Below are positions 9,127-19,565 of a DNA stretch of 64,000 bases, one piece after another (positions within the stretch are counted from its first letter, which is position 1; every line of letters starts with the position of its first letter). Under the pieces are notes generated by a model, which worked only from the letters and a program-made list of their open reading frames with translations, made no database searches and was not told where the DNA came from. The stretch is from JARFQW01 sp963842955 (lineage in GTDB: Bacteria > Pseudomonadota > Gammaproteobacteria > Steroidobacterales > XN24): assembly GCA_963842955.1 (NCBI GenBank), contig CAWJIJ010000010.1, positions 163,432 to 227,431 of the forward strand, given 5' to 3'. A program made the translations under genes and the position numbers.

Positions 9127-10122
9127 CTATCCCCGGCGACCAGCGACGTGCGGGTCCCCCTTGGACCAGCCCAACGGAACGGCCATGCCGGATCCCTTTA
9201 GCAGCTCCCGGTCATGCTTAAGCAAATGCTGCTCGCCATGCTCCAGGATGAAGTACCGCAGGGCCTCGGCAGCCGGTGAAAGTACTTTCGTCGCCAGCCG
9301 GACGACGTTCCATGTTCGCATGATCGGCGTGTCTTCCACCGGCGCGACCGCTATCAGGCCGTTCTTGGCTTCCAGACCAATGGTATGGAGAGACAGAAAG
9401 CTCATTCCCATCCCTGCCATTACGGCCTGCTTGATGCTCTCGTTGCTCGGCATTTCCATGAGGTACCGGGGACTGATGTGATGAGCGCGAAAATACTCGG
9501 TCATGTGGTAGCGCGTCCCCGAGTCGGGCTCACGCACAATGAACGGCACCGTCTCCAGGTCGCGCGGCGCCACGGGTAACTCCCGGACGAACTCGTGCCC
9601 CGGCGGCGCAACGAAAACGTGGGGGTGGGCTGCAAACGCATCGGACCGGGTGGCGATGTCTTTCGGTGGCCTACCCATGACCGCCAGTTCGATCTCATTG
9701 CCCCGCAGCAACGTCACCAGCTGTTCCCGGTTCGAGCAGAACTGCAGGCGCACCTCGATGCCCGGGTGTTCTTCGTTGAACCGGGCCAGCAGGCGCGGCA
9801 GGAAGTACTTGGCGGTGCTGACGAGCCCGACGGTCAGCGACCCGGCCTCCACGCCTTTCAGCCGGGCCATCATGTCCTCGGCGTCCTTCAGCGTGGCCAG
9901 GACCCGCCGGGCATAGAGGAGCAGATATTCCCCCGCCGTCGTCAGGGCCACCTGCCGCCCTTCGCGTATGAACAGCGGCAGTCCGGCCGTCGCCTCGAGT
10001 TCTTTTACCTGCATGGTCACCGCCGGCGGGGTCAGATGCAGCGCTTCCGCCGCCCGGACGAAGCTCAACCGCCGGGCAACCTCCGAAAACGCGCGCAACT
10101 GCTTGATCGACGCTTTTTTCAT
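9127..10122 (-). CDS. cbbR: LysR-family regulator of CbbR type
   Basis: 331 aa. N-terminal winged helix-turn-helix (IKQLRAFSEVARRLSFVRAAEALHLTPPAV) and a LysR substrate-binding domain with CbbR-like features (STAKYFLPRLLARF, PSNESIKQAVMAGMGMSFLSLHT). CbbR proteins activate cbb operons in response to metabolites such as NADPH or RuBP. It is transcribed away from the Calvin-cycle operon starting at 10434, sharing an AT-rich intergenic region, the classic arrangement for control of that operon. A second paralog lies at 18149. Confidence 0.88.
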   Translation of the reverse strand: MKKASIKQLRAFSEVARRLSFVRAAEALHLTPPAVTMQVKELEATAGLPLFIREGRQVALTTAGEYLLLYARRVLATLKDAEDMMARLKGVEAGSLTVGLVSTAKYFLPRLLARFNEEHPGIEVRLQFCSNREQLVTLLRGNEIELAVMGRPPKDIATRSDAFAAHPHVFVAPPGHEFVRELPVAPRDLETVPFIVREPDSGTRYHMTEYFRAHHISPRYLMEMPSNESIKQAVMAGMGMSFLSLHTIGLEAKNGLIAVAPVEDTPIMRTWNVVRLATKVLSPAAEALRYFILEHGEQHLLKHDRELLKGSGMAVPLGWSKGDPHVAGRRG

Positions 10123-10433
10123 TAAATTTTATTGAACGTATAGAAAAGAAAAAGTGAATTTATCTTATCCCTGCTTGTAAGTACATTCCTGTAATGGAAC
10201 TGTCACAGAGCACCACGGAAGAGCGCCCAATGCAGAGTCTCCAGCCGGCCAGGGTCGCACCGCCAACCCCCACGATTTTACGTTTCCGGCAGGCGATTGC
10301 CTGGGCCTCCCCGCGCGGCCGCCTGCACACTCACGCTGTCCCGCGTCGCATCGCGAACCGGACCGCGGCCCCGCGGGACGCCGATCGAATGTCAAAGGCT
10401 GGCGGCCAGTCACACTCCAGGAGGCGCTGATCC
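10123..10433. promoter_or_regulatory. Divergent cbbR/rpe control region
   Basis: 311 bp without a gene, between divergent cbbR and rpe. Bases 10120-10190 are markedly AT-rich against the GC-rich background and hold several T-N11-A spaced pairs, the loose CbbR/LysR recognition pattern. The rest is GC-rich leader. GGAGG stands just upstream of the rpe ATG (10434). Exact boxes cannot be assigned by eye. Confidence 0.5.
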
Positions 10434-11114
10434 ATGTACAGAATCGCTCCGTCCATCCTCTCCGCAGATTTCGCCTGCCTCGGTGATGAAGTCCGCGCTG
10501 TCGTCGACGCCGGCGCGGACTGGATCCACTTCGATGTCATGGACAATCACTATGTGCCCAACCTGACCTTCGGCCCGATGGTCTGCCAGGCGTTGCGAAA
10601 GCACACGGAAGCACCCATCGACGTGCATCTCATGGTCAAGCCCGTGGATGCGCTGGCCGAGCAGTTTGCCCGTTCGGGAGCCGACCTGGTGAGCTTCCAC
10701 CCCGAGGCCAGCGAGCACGTCGACCGGACCTTGCAGATGATTCACGGCGAAGGGTGCCAGGCTGGCCTGGCCTTCAATCCGGCCACGTCCCTCGAGGTCC
10801 TGGAATGGGTTATCGACAAGGTGGACCTGGTACTGATCATGAGCGTCAACCCCGGCTTCGGGGGCCAGTCCTTCATCGACTCTGCGCTGCGCAAAATCGA
10901 AGCGGCCAGGAAATTGATCGACGCATCGGGACGGGACATCCGCCTGGAAGTGGATGGCGGAGTGAAGGTCGGCAACATTCGCCAGGTCGCCGACGCGGGA
11001 GCTGACACGTTCGTGGCCGGCAGCGCGATCTTCGGTGAGAACAATTACAAGGCAGTGATCGATGCCATGCGTGCCGAGCTCGGCCACGCTTCGCTGCACC
11101 GAGCCGCTTCCTGA
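10434..11114 (+). CDS. rpe: Ribulose-phosphate 3-epimerase
   Basis: 226 aa TIM-barrel enzyme interconverting ribulose-5-phosphate and xylulose-5-phosphate. Signatures are [34 protein letters not shown] with the metal-binding His and Asp, VDVHLMV-type strand ([11 protein letters not shown]), [13 protein letters not shown], and [11 protein letters not shown] with the catalytic Asp. First gene of the Calvin-cycle operon, with an optimal ribosome site. Confidence 0.96.
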   Translation: MYRIAPSILSADFACLGDEVRAVVDAGADWIHFDVMDNHYVPNLTFGPMVCQALRKHTEAPIDVHLMVKPVDALAEQFARSGADLVSFHPEASEHVDRTLQMIHGEGCQAGLAFNPATSLEVLEWVIDKVDLVLIMSVNPGFGGQSFIDSALRKIEAARKLIDASGRDIRLEVDGGVKVGNIRQVADAGADTFVAGSAIFGENNYKAVIDAMRAELGHASLHRAAS

Positions 11115-11120
11115 GATGCT

Positions 11121-11139
11121 CCGGGCCGTGACGGCCCGG
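11121..11139 (+). terminator. Hairpin between rpe and fbp
   Basis: CCGGGCC at 11121-11127 pairs with GGCCCGG at 11133-11139 around a 5-nt loop, starting 7 nt after the rpe stop. No T-run follows and the downstream genes share function, so it may be a partial terminator, attenuator or mRNA-processing stem inside the operon. Confidence 0.4.
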
Positions 11140-11230
11140 CTGCCCCGGAAGGTCGCTCCTCCCGGAGCGGACCGGCGGTGGCTCGCAGACTACAACGATC
11201 AGAACAGAACCTGACCAGGAGATTGCCCCG

Positions 11231-12307
11231 ATGAACTTGTGTAACCGTCCCACGCTCACGCGCTATCTGATCGAGCAGCGTCGTCGTTTTCCGGATGCCA
11301 GCGGCGACTTCAATGCGCTGATTCTCGACGTCGCCATCGCCGTCAAATCCATCGCCCGCCGTGTCGCCTCCGGCGCACTGGCCACCCCGCTGGAAGTGAA
11401 CACCGTGAACGTCCACGGCGAGGACCAGAAGCCGCTGGACCTGATCAGCAACGAAATGCTGATCAGGCAGACCGAGTGGTCCGGCCAGCTGGCGGGACTG
11501 GCCTCCGAGGAAATGGAAGAGCCGTACCAGGTCCCGGCGAAATTCCAGCGCGGTAAGTATCTCCTCGTCACCGACCCGCTGGACGGCTCCAGCAACATTG
11601 ACGTGAACGTGTCGGTGGGCACCATCTTCTCGATTCTCAGGGCCCCCGAAAACGTCATCGAGTCGGGGCGCGATGTGGTCGAGGCGGACTTTCTGCAGCC
11701 CGGCACCACCCAGGTTGCTGCGGGTTACTCCATCTACGGCCCGACTACCATGCTGGTGCTGAGCGTCGGCAACGGTGTGGTCGGGTGCACGCTGGACCAG
11801 GAGATCGGCGAATTCAAGGTCACGCATCCCGAAATGCACGTGCCCGAGGACACCCACGAGTTCGCGATCAACACCTCCAACAGCCGATTCTGGGAACTCC
11901 CGGTCAAACGGTATGTGGATGAGTGCCTCGCCGGACAAACCGGTCCAAGAGGCAAGGATTTCAATATGCGCTGGATCGCCAGCCTGGTCGCCGAGGCCCA
12001 TCGCATCCTCATGCGGGGCGGTGTCTTCCTCTACCCGCGGGACGTCAAGGACCCGAAAAAGCCCGGCCGCCTGAGACTCCTCTACGAGGCCAACCCCATC
12101 GGGTTCATCATCGAGCAGGCCGGGGGGCGGGCGAGCACCGGACGAAAGCCTGTCCTTGACGTGGAGCCGACCGAGCTTCACCAGCGGATCGGCTTCGTGT
12201 TCGGGTCGAAGAACGAGGTGGAGCGCATCGAACGCTACCACCGCGAGCCCGTTGACGACGACATGCCGGCCCAGCTGTTTGCCGAGCGCACCTTGTTCCG
12301 GGCCTGA
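11231..12307 (+). CDS. fbp: Class I fructose-1,6-bisphosphatase
   Basis: 358 aa, normal size for class I FBPase. The metal-binding signature DPLDGSSNIDVN lies near residue 118, with QVAAGYSIYGPTTMLVLSVG, and the C-terminal active-site region KPGRLRLLYEANPIGFIIEQAGG. It removes the 1-phosphate of fructose-1,6-bisphosphate in RuBP regeneration; proteobacterial Calvin-cycle versions often also act on sedoheptulose bisphosphate. AGGAG lies upstream of the ATG; prk follows 11 nt after the stop. Confidence 0.96.
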   Translation: MNLCNRPTLTRYLIEQRRRFPDASGDFNALILDVAIAVKSIARRVASGALATPLEVNTVNVHGEDQKPLDLISNEMLIRQTEWSGQLAGLASEEMEEPYQVPAKFQRGKYLLVTDPLDGSSNIDVNVSVGTIFSILRAPENVIESGRDVVEADFLQPGTTQVAAGYSIYGPTTMLVLSVGNGVVGCTLDQEIGEFKVTHPEMHVPEDTHEFAINTSNSRFWELPVKRYVDECLAGQTGPRGKDFNMRWIASLVAEAHRILMRGGVFLYPRDVKDPKKPGRLRLLYEANPIGFIIEQAGGRASTGRKPVLDVEPTELHQRIGFVFGSKNEVERIERYHREPVDDDMPAQLFAERTLFRA

Positions 12308-12318
12308 AGGAGAACCTC

Positions 12319-13203
12319 GTGTCAGAACGCCATCCGATCATTTCCATTACCGGATCTTCCGGCGCGGGTACGACCTCGGTCACCCGCACCTTTCAGAACA
12401 TTTTCAGGCGCGAGGGCGTCACGGCCGTTATCGTCGAAGGAGACAGCTTCCACCGCTACGACCGAATGGAAATGAAAGCCAAGCTGAGCGAGGCCGAAGA
12501 ACTCGGCAATCGCCACTTCAGTCATTTCGGCCCGGAGAACAACCTGTTCGTGGAACTCGAGGAACTCTTCCGAACCTATGGGGAAACAGGTTCCGGCAAG
12601 ATCCGCAAGTACCTACACGACGACGCGGAAGCCGCACCCTACGATCAGCCGCCGGGCACGTTCACCGCGTGGGAAGACGCGACCCCGGGCTCCGACCTGC
12701 TGTTCTACGAGGGTCTGCATGGGGCGGTGGTTGCTCCCCAGGCAAACATAGCTCAGCACGCAGACCTCCTTGTCGGCGTCGTGCCGGTGGTCAACCTGGA
12801 ATGGATCCAGAAGCTGTACCGGGACAAGTCCCTGCGAGGCTACACGGCCGAGGCGGTCACCGACACGATCTTGCGACGCATGCCCGACTACGTGAACTAC
12901 ATCTGTCCGCAGTTCGCCCAGACCCACGTCAATTTCCAGCGGGTCCCCTGCGTGGACACGAGTAACCCCTTCATCGCCCGGGACATCCCCACCGCAGACG
13001 AGAGCATCTGCGTGATCCGTTTCGCGAACCCCAAGGGCATCGACTTCCCCTACCTCTTGAGCATGATCCACGACTCCTGGATGTCCCGGGCCAATACAAT
13101 CGTCGTCCCCGGCGGGAAGATGGAGCTGGCCATGCGGCTGATTTTCACGCCGTTCATCTGGCGCATGATGGAGCGGCGCAAGCGCGCCATGGAGGCACAA
13201 TGA
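12319..13203 (+). CDS. prk: Phosphoribulokinase
   Basis: 294 aa beginning with GTG preceded by AAGGAG. A P-loop (GSSGAGTTS) sits near residues 12-20, followed by [11 protein letters not shown] and [12 protein letters not shown], typical of the bacterial class of PRK. It phosphorylates ribulose-5-phosphate to RuBP and is the committing Calvin-cycle enzyme besides RuBisCO. The stop overlaps the transketolase start by 4 bp, indicating translational coupling. Confidence 0.97.
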   Translation: MSERHPIISITGSSGAGTTSVTRTFQNIFRREGVTAVIVEGDSFHRYDRMEMKAKLSEAEELGNRHFSHFGPENNLFVELEELFRTYGETGSGKIRKYLHDDAEAAPYDQPPGTFTAWEDATPGSDLLFYEGLHGAVVAPQANIAQHADLLVGVVPVVNLEWIQKLYRDKSLRGYTAEAVTDTILRRMPDYVNYICPQFAQTHVNFQRVPCVDTSNPFIARDIPTADESICVIRFANPKGIDFPYLLSMIHDSWMSRANTIVVPGGKMELAMRLIFTPFIWRMMERRKRAMEAQ

Positions 13204-15230
13204 CCCAGGCGATGACCAAGCCGATGGCGGACGCCATCCGCATGCTGTCGGTGGACGCGGTGGAGAAAGCCCGTTCCGGCCACCCGGGCGCCCCCATGGG
13301 GATGGCGGAAATCGCCGTTGCCCTGTGGAGCCGACGGCTGAAACACAACCCGTCAAATCCCGCCTGGGCGGACCGGGACCGCTTTGTCCTGTCCAACGGG
13401 CACGGTTCGATGCTGCTCTATGCCCTGCTCCACCTGACCGGCTATGACCTGCCGATGAGCGAGATCGAGTCGTTTCGCCAGCTGCACAGCAAGACTCCGG
13501 GACACCCGGAGAATGGCGTCACGCCCGGGGTCGAGACCACGACCGGTCCGCTCGGCCAGGGATTGGCCAATGCGGTCGGCATGGCACTGGCGGAAAAGCT
13601 GCTGGCCGCGGAGTTCAATCGCGACGGTCACGCCATCATCGACCACATGACCTACGCCTTCCTGGGCGACGGCTGCCTGATGGAAGGCATCAGCCACGAG
13701 GTCGCTTCGCTGGCTGGGACCCTGAGGCTATCCAAGCTGATTGCCGTTTACGACGACAACGGTATTTCCATCGACGGCAAGGTGGACGGGTGGTTCCTTG
13801 ACGATACGCCCAAGCGCTTCGAGGCCTATGGCTGGCATGTCATTCCGGACGTGGATGGCCACGACGCCGAGGCCGTAGACGCTGCGCTGGTAGCCGCCAA
13901 GGCCCAGTCCGCCGAACCCGGCGGTAAGCCGGTATTGATCTGCTGCAAAACCCACATTGGGCACGGTGCTCCGAACAAGGCCGGCACCCACGGCATCCAT
14001 GGCGCACCGCTCGGCCCCGAAGAAGTCACGGCAACCCGGGAGGCATTGGGCTGGGAGGCGGAACCGTTCCGCGTGCCGGACGATGTGGCCGGCGCCTGGG
14101 ACGGGCGACAGCGTGGCGCGGCTGCCGAAGACGAATGGCATAAGCGCTTTGCCGCCTACCGGGACGCGTGGCCCGACTTGGCCGCGGAGTTCGAGCGGCG
14201 CATGGCAGGCGAGCTGCCCGCCGCCTGGTCGGACGGAATCGCGGCGGCATTCGCAACCATCGCTGCCAAGGGCGACTCGATTGCGACCCGAAAGGCGAGT
14301 AAGAACGCGCTGGACGAACTGGCCCCGCTGCTTCCCGAATTTTTCGGTGGCAGCGCGGACCTTACGGGCTCCAACCTCACCAACTTCAGCGGCTGCGTGC
14401 AGGCCGGCCGGGACACGCCGGGCAATCATATGTCCTACGGTGTGCGCGAATTCGGCATGGCGGCGCTCATGAACGGCATGGCGCTGCATGGCGGCTACCT
14501 GCCCTATGGCGGCACCTTTCTCGTGTTCAGCGACTACAGCCGCAATGCGATCCGCATGGCCGCGCTGATGCGTCAGCGCGTGATTCACGTGTTCACCCAC
14601 GACAGCATCGGTGTCGGTGAGGACGGCCCCACCCACCAGAGCGTCGAACAGGTCCCCAGCCTGCGCCTGATCCCGAACCTGGACCTCTGGCGACCGGCGG
14701 ACGGACTGGAGACCGCGGTGGCCTGGGCCTGCGCGGTGGAGCACCGCGACGGTCCTACCGCCCTCGCCCTGTCCCGCCAGGGCCTGCCCCAGGTTGTCGC
14801 CGATACGGCCCGGGTTCCCGACATTCGGCGAGGTGCCTACGTGCTACAGGACACCCCGGAGCCCCGTGCCGTGATCATCGGAACGGGATCGGAAACCCAT
14901 GTCGCGCTGGAGGCGGGGAAACGTCTCGCCGCCGAAGGCATCCCGGTCCGGGTGGTCTCCATGCCCAGCACAACCGTATTCGATCGCCAGGATTCGGTCT
15001 GGCAGGACACGGTGCTTCCCCCGGATTTGCCGGCGGTCGCCGTGGAGGCCGCGCATCCGGATTTCTGGAGAAAGTACGTGGGACGCCGGGGCGGCGTCGT
15101 CGGCATTTCGACCTTTGGCGAGTCCGCGCCCGGGAAAGACCTGTTCGCCCACTTCGGGCTGACGCCCGAGCGGGTGGCGGACGAAGTGCGCCGCGTGATC
15201 GGCATAGAGGAAGCGAGGGCCACGGCCTGA
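13200..15230 (+). CDS. tkt: Transketolase
   Basis: 676 aa full-length thiamine-diphosphate enzyme. Motifs are [17 protein letters not shown] at the N-terminus, the ThDP motif [30 protein letters not shown], and [18 protein letters not shown] in the pyrimidine-binding domain. It performs the two-carbon transfers of the reductive pentose phosphate cycle. The ATG overlaps the prk stop, and its own stop overlaps the next start, so the genes are one translationally coupled unit. Confidence 0.96.
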   Translation: MTQAMTKPMADAIRMLSVDAVEKARSGHPGAPMGMAEIAVALWSRRLKHNPSNPAWADRDRFVLSNGHGSMLLYALLHLTGYDLPMSEIESFRQLHSKTPGHPENGVTPGVETTTGPLGQGLANAVGMALAEKLLAAEFNRDGHAIIDHMTYAFLGDGCLMEGISHEVASLAGTLRLSKLIAVYDDNGISIDGKVDGWFLDDTPKRFEAYGWHVIPDVDGHDAEAVDAALVAAKAQSAEPGGKPVLICCKTHIGHGAPNKAGTHGIHGAPLGPEEVTATREALGWEAEPFRVPDDVAGAWDGRQRGAAAEDEWHKRFAAYRDAWPDLAAEFERRMAGELPAAWSDGIAAAFATIAAKGDSIATRKASKNALDELAPLLPEFFGGSADLTGSNLTNFSGCVQAGRDTPGNHMSYGVREFGMAALMNGMALHGGYLPYGGTFLVFSDYSRNAIRMAALMRQRVIHVFTHDSIGVGEDGPTHQSVEQVPSLRLIPNLDLWRPADGLETAVAWACAVEHRDGPTALALSRQGLPQVVADTARVPDIRRGAYVLQDTPEPRAVIIGTGSETHVALEAGKRLAAEGIPVRVVSMPSTTVFDRQDSVWQDTVLPPDLPAVAVEAAHPDFWRKYVGRRGGVVGISTFGESAPGKDLFAHFGLTPERVADEVRRVIGIEEARATA

Positions 15231-16012
15231 TGCGGGATTTTGATCTTGTCCTCTACGATCTCGACGGCACACTCGTTGAAACGGCGCCGGAGATTTGTGA
15301 CGCCGTCAACGACGTCCTGCGCGGCCTCGGGTGGCCGGAGGCCCGAGAAGAACAGGTAGCCCGCTGGATTGGCCACGGAACGGTCGCGCTGCTCCTCAAT
15401 GCTGCGGCGCAGGCCAGCGGAATCGACGCAAAAACGCTGAACGGCAGCGACCGCATGGCCGAGATCAGAAGTGCCTATGACGCCTTCTATGAGGCTCGCT
15501 GCGGAACCCGCAGCCGGCTGTATCCGGGCGTCCGCAAGACCCTGGCGGCGTTTCGTTCCCACGGCATCCGGCAGGCGATCGTCACCAACAAGGAAGGCCG
15601 GTATACCGAGCGGGTCCTCGCGGTGCATGATCTGGCGATGTCGGTGGACCATGTCATCAGCGGGGACAGCCTGCCGGTGAAGAAGCCCGATCCGGCCGGG
15701 ATTCTTGCCTGCCTCGAAAAATTCGGGGTCGCCCCCGATCGGGCCGTGTTCGTTGGCGATTCGTCTATCGACGCCGCCACGGCGCGCAACGCGGGCATGA
15801 CTACCTGGCTGTTTCCCCACGGCTATAACATGGGGGAGCCGATAACGGGTGCGGGCGCAGACCGCGTCTTGGCAGACTTTGCCGAGCTGCGCGAACTCGT
15901 GCTGGGTAACAAAGCCGCAGGGGAACCACTCGATTCCGCCCGCTCCCCGGATACAGGAGCAAGAAGCCCGGCTCATGTTCCGGATGTCAAGCTGTCATCA
16001 TGTAAGCCATGA
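15230..16012 (+). CDS. gph: Phosphoglycolate phosphatase (HAD family)
   Basis: 260 aa HAD-superfamily phosphatase. Motif I is YDLDGTLVET, motif II VTNK, and the C-terminal part reads KKPDPAGILACLEKF and FVGDSSIDAATARNAG. It removes 2-phosphoglycolate made by RuBisCO oxygenation. Position inside the cbb operon supports the CbbZ role over a general Gph. A 25-30 residue hydrophilic C-terminal extension exceeds the usual length. Overlaps cbbY by 4 bp. Confidence 0.92.
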   Translation: MRDFDLVLYDLDGTLVETAPEICDAVNDVLRGLGWPEAREEQVARWIGHGTVALLLNAAAQASGIDAKTLNGSDRMAEIRSAYDAFYEARCGTRSRLYPGVRKTLAAFRSHGIRQAIVTNKEGRYTERVLAVHDLAMSVDHVISGDSLPVKKPDPAGILACLEKFGVAPDRAVFVGDSSIDAATARNAGMTTWLFPHGYNMGEPITGAGADRVLADFAELRELVLGNKAAGEPLDSARSPDTGARSPAHVPDVKLSSCKP

Positions 16013-16827
16013 CGGAATCCGACACCACCCTGCGCGCCCTGTTCTGGGACGTGGACGGGACGCTTGCCGAAACCGAGCGCGACGGCCACCGTGTCGCGTT
16101 TAATCGGGCCTTTGAGGCTGTCGGGCTCCCGTGGCGGTGGGATGTGTCCCGCTATGGGGAGCTGCTGAGCGTCGCCGGCGGCCGTGAACGACTGATCGCT
16201 GACCTCGAAACCCGCGGGGACGCGCCAACGGACCGCGACGAACGAGAGGCCCTCGCCGCAGAACTCCACCGCAAGAAGAACGATTTCTACGCGGAAATTG
16301 TCAATGACCTTGAGCTGGACCTGCGCGAAGGCGTCACCGAACTGATGGACGAGTGCATGCAACGAGGCCTGCCCATGGCGGTGACCACGACGACCAGCCG
16401 CAGCAATCTCGACGCGCTGATGCGTGTACATTTCAGGGCCGGCTGGAAGCAGCGTTTCGCCGCCATCATCAACGGCGAGGACGTGGCCGAGAAAAAGCCG
16501 CATCCGGAGGTTTATCAAAAAGCACTGAAACAGGTTGGCGTTGCACCCGCCAGCGTGGTCGCCATCGAGGACTCACCCGATGGCGTTGCCGCGGCCCGCC
16601 GTGCCGGTGTGGCGGTCATCGTGACTCGCAGCGTCTATTTCAGCCATGCGCCCGTGGACGGCGCCGCCGCCGTCGGACCCGGCCTGCATACGCGTGAAGG
16701 CTGGGAGCCCGGCCCGCCCGCGGGCAAGGGAGACCACGTGCGTCTGGATGACATCGCCCACTGGCACGCGCAATTCCACGACAACCCATCCCCGAAGCCG
16801 GCTGACGCCAAGCCGGCCTCACTTTAA
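16009..16827 (+). CDS. cbbY: CbbY-family HAD phosphatase
   Basis: 272 aa HAD protein with motif [33 protein letters not shown], and [16 protein letters not shown]. CbbY dephosphorylates xylulose-1,5-bisphosphate, a misfire product and inhibitor of RuBisCO. The residue pattern after motif I (E-x-D-G-H-x-x-x-F-N-x-A-F) is distinctive for CbbY. It lies between phosphoglycolate phosphatase and aldolase in the operon. Confidence 0.93.
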   Translation: MTESDTTLRALFWDVDGTLAETERDGHRVAFNRAFEAVGLPWRWDVSRYGELLSVAGGRERLIADLETRGDAPTDRDEREALAAELHRKKNDFYAEIVNDLELDLREGVTELMDECMQRGLPMAVTTTTSRSNLDALMRVHFRAGWKQRFAAIINGEDVAEKKPHPEVYQKALKQVGVAPASVVAIEDSPDGVAAARRAGVAVIVTRSVYFSHAPVDGAAAVGPGLHTREGWEPGPPAGKGDHVRLDDIAHWHAQFHDNPSPKPADAKPASL

Positions 16828-16838
16828 GGAGAAAACCC

Positions 16839-17891
16839 ATGGCCCTCGTTTCCCTACGCCAGCTTCTGGATCATGCCGCCGAGAACAATTACGGCGTGCC
16901 CGCCTTCAACGTCAACAACCTCGAGCAGGTACAGGCCATCATGGAGGCAGCGGAGGCCAGCCAGGCGCCGGTCATCCTGCAGGCCTCCGCCGGCGCCCGC
17001 TCCTATGCCGGCGAACCGTACCTGCGGCACCTCGTGCTCGCCGCGGTGGAAAGCCATCCCGACATCCCCATCGTGCTCCACCAGGATCACGGAGCCTCAC
17101 CGAGCGTATGCCAGGCGTCCATTCGTTCCGGCTTTACGAGCGTGATGATGGACGGCTCGCTGCGTGAGGACGCCAAGACGCCGGCGCCTTACGACTACAA
17201 CGTCGACGTGACCCGCAAGGTGTGTGAAATGGCTCATTCGGTCGGAGTCTCGGTAGAGGGCGAGCTCGGCTGTCTGGGCTCCCTGGAAACCGGTGAGGCC
17301 GGAGAAGAGGACGGCGTCGGCGCCGAAGGCATTCTGACCCACGACCAGCTCCTGACTGACCCGGACGAGGCAAAGGATTTCGTGGCAAAAACCGACGTGG
17401 ACGCCCTGGCCATCGCCATCGGCACCAGTCACGGCGCCTACAAGTTCACCCGCCAGCCCACCGGCGACATCCTCGACATCGAGCGTATCGCGCAAATCCA
17501 CAAGGCGATTCCCGACACCCACCTGGTCATGCACGGGTCGTCCAGCGTTCCCCAGGAGTGGCTCGAGGTGATCAGGGAATTCGGCGGCGACATCAAGGAG
17601 ACCTACGGTGTGCCGGTCGAGGAAATCCGCCGCGGCATCGAGAGCGGCGTCAGGAAAGTGAACATCGACACCGATATCCGCCTCGCGATGACCGGCGCGG
17701 TGCGTCGCCTCCTGGCTGAGAAACCTGGAGAGTTCGACCCGAGAAAGTTCCTTACCGTCGCCAAAAAAGCCGCGAGCGATATCTGCCACCAGCGTTTCGA
17801 GGCCTTTGGCTGTGCCGGCCAGGCCCAGAAAATCAAGCCCATTCCGTTGGAGCAGATGGCGAAGCGCTACACCCTGGTTGCGGCCGCCTGA
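16839..17891 (+). CDS. fba: Class II fructose-bisphosphate aldolase, Calvin-cycle type
   Basis: 350 aa zinc-dependent aldolase. Landmarks are [31 protein letters not shown] with zinc-binding His, [25 protein letters not shown] and [10 protein letters not shown]. It condenses dihydroxyacetone phosphate with glyceraldehyde-3-phosphate, and with erythrose-4-phosphate in the cycle. AAGGAG precedes the ATG 11 nt after cbbY. Last gene of the operon, followed by a long inverted repeat. Confidence 0.96.
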   Translation: MALVSLRQLLDHAAENNYGVPAFNVNNLEQVQAIMEAAEASQAPVILQASAGARSYAGEPYLRHLVLAAVESHPDIPIVLHQDHGASPSVCQASIRSGFTSVMMDGSLREDAKTPAPYDYNVDVTRKVCEMAHSVGVSVEGELGCLGSLETGEAGEEDGVGAEGILTHDQLLTDPDEAKDFVAKTDVDALAIAIGTSHGAYKFTRQPTGDILDIERIAQIHKAIPDTHLVMHGSSSVPQEWLEVIREFGGDIKETYGVPVEEIRRGIESGVRKVNIDTDIRLAMTGAVRRLLAEKPGEFDPRKFLTVAKKAASDICHQRFEAFGCAGQAQKIKPIPLEQMAKRYTLVAAA

Positions 17892-17896
17892 GTTCA

Positions 17897-17947
17897 CCGG
17901 GAACGGGGCATGACCACATCCAGTCAGGGGTGCTTTCCCGTTCCCGG
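17897..17947 (+). terminator. Inverted repeat at the end of the Calvin-cycle operon
   Basis: Perfect 11-bp repeat, CCGGGAACGGG at 17897-17907 and CCCGTTCCCGG at 17937-17947, enclosing 29 nt. It lies between fba and the convergent second cbbR and probably ends transcription of one or both. Confidence 0.5.
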
Positions 17948-18148
17948 CCACTCCCTGTTCTGACGCGTCTGTTCAAAACAAACGGGGGCCCGGGTCAGCC
18001 GGACGACAGAGCGGTTCGACGAGTTTGCCGGTCCGGCGCCCCTGCACCATAAAACCCATGGTGGGAGCGGGTTTTCGGGCTTGTGGGCAACAGATTGCCA
18101 GAGATGGCAGGACAAAACGGCGTGCGCGACTGCCGCCCCTGCGGGCAG

Positions 18149-19096
18149 TTAGCGCCGCAGCCGCTTCATTGTCCTGTCCATCTTGGCCGCCAGCTTGCCC
18201 TCCTCGCCCTTGAGAAATTCGAGAAACGCCTTGGCCACCACGGACAGCTCCCGGCCCTTGGGATAGACAACATTCCAGGTGCGCTCGATGGGAAAACCCT
18301 CCACGTCCAGGATGGCCAGCGGACCCGTCCCCGCTTCCATGGTCACCGTGTGCAGCGACAGGACTGATATGCCGAGCTGCGCCATGATCGCGTGCTTGAT
18401 CGCCTCGTTGCTGCCCAGCTCCATCCGCACCTTGGGTTTTAATCCCTTCTCAGCGAACATGCGTTCCACGGTGGCCCGGGTCCCGGAGCCGGGTTCCCGC
18501 GAGATGAAATACTCCTCGGTGAGACGCTCCAGGGGAATGGCCTCGGCCTTGGCCAGCGGATGCTTGCGGTGGGCCAGAACATGCAGCGGATTCGGCGCGA
18601 ACGGAATGATCTCCAGATCCACGACCGACCGCGGTATCTGTCCCAGAATGTAAAGATCGTCCTCGTGACGTCCCAGTCTCTCGAGCAGGTGCTCGCGGTT
18701 GGTCACCTCCAGGCTGACCTCGACCCCCGGGTACTTCTGGCAGAAGGCTCCCAGGACTCCGGGGGCGAAATACTTCGCGATGGTGATGACACCCAGGCGC
18801 AGATAGCCCTGCTTGAGGCCCTTCAGATCGGCGACCTTCATCTCCACACGGTCCAGGGAATCGAAAATCTGCCGCGCCGCACCGAGAAGCGCCTCGCCCG
18901 CTTCGGTGAGCTGAACGCCCCGCCCGACCTGCTCGAACAAGGGGGCTTCGACGGCTTCTGTGAGGCGCTTGATCTGGGTGGATACAGTCGGCTGGGCGAG
19001 AAACAGCTCTTCCGCGGCGCGCGTGAAACTGCCGAGGCGGGCGATCGCCTCGAACACCTGCAGCTGTCGCAGGCTCGCGTGCCGGGCCAGTCGCAT
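18149..19096 (-). CDS. cbbR: Second LysR-family CbbR-type regulator
   Basis: 315 aa from the chosen ATG (MRLARHASLRQLQVFEAIARLGS). Winged HTH TRAAEELFLAQPTVSTQIKRL, then VITIAKYFAPGVLGAFCQKYPGVEVSLEV and GSNEAIKHAIMAQLGISVLSLHTV, strongly CbbR-like. The frame stays open 48 codons upstream, but that part is low complexity and overlaps nothing conserved; no clear ribosome site decides it. It follows the carboxysome genes on the same strand, so it may be the regulator of the cbbL promoter. Confidence 0.87.
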   Translation of the reverse strand: MRLARHASLRQLQVFEAIARLGSFTRAAEELFLAQPTVSTQIKRLTEAVEAPLFEQVGRGVQLTEAGEALLGAARQIFDSLDRVEMKVADLKGLKQGYLRLGVITIAKYFAPGVLGAFCQKYPGVEVSLEVTNREHLLERLGRHEDDLYILGQIPRSVVDLEIIPFAPNPLHVLAHRKHPLAKAEAIPLERLTEEYFISREPGSGTRATVERMFAEKGLKPKVRMELGSNEAIKHAIMAQLGISVLSLHTVTMEAGTGPLAILDVEGFPIERTWNVVYPKGRELSVVAKAFLEFLKGEEGKLAAKMDRTMKRLRR

Positions 19097-19214
19097 GGCC
19101 CGCCGGTTCGGTGACCACCCCTCCGGACCGCCGGCCGCCTGCACACCCGGTTCCCGGGTATCTTCCGGGTCGTCCCGTTTCACGGTCGGGCCTCCGCCCG
19201 CATCGGGTTCATGA

Positions 19215-19565
19215 TCAATCGGGCCAGCGCAGCCCGCCAAGGGCGTGGGCTACGGGCCCGGGATCGTCCGGGCGTTTGCGCCGGTCCAGCGGAGCTGCAA
19301 CCGGTGGCGCCTGTTTGGCTGTGCGACGTGAACCTTTCAAGCGTCCCGCGGATTGGTGTGCCCCGGCGGCAGTCTTTTTTGACGAAGCCTTTTTCCCCGG
19401 CGTCTTCTTCACGGTCGCGGGCGCTGCAGTCTGCCTCCGGGTCTTTGCGTTTTTCGGCACTGTCTTTCCGGCGGACGGCTTCTTGGGAGCCGTCTTCTTC
19501 CTCGGCGTTCTGCTGGTTCGTATGGAGTTGACGAGTTTCTGGGCAGCCTTGTCGGTTTTGCTCAT
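19215..19565 (-). CDS. mcdB: Probable alpha-carboxysome positioning protein McdB
   Basis: 116 aa, very basic and disordered (Lys/Ala/Pro/Thr rich). The N-terminus AAQKLVNSIR and C-terminus GGLRWPD, with a Trp three residues from the end, fit alpha-type McdB, which has an invariant near-terminal tryptophan. It overlaps the mcdA stop by 4 bp (ATGA). McdB bridges the ParA-type McdA to carboxysomes and undergoes phase separation. Identification rests on position, composition and the terminal Trp. Confidence 0.7.
   Translation of the reverse strand: MSKTDKAAQKLVNSIRTSRTPRKKTAPKKPSAGKTVPKNAKTRRQTAAPATVKKTPGKKASSKKTAAGAHQSAGRLKGSRRTAKQAPPVAAPLDRRKRPDDPGPVAHALGGLRWPD

Noticed and set aside
11045..12241. 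398-codon minus-strand frame over fbp
   Set aside because: Antisense of fructose-1,6-bisphosphatase, which carries full active-site signatures.
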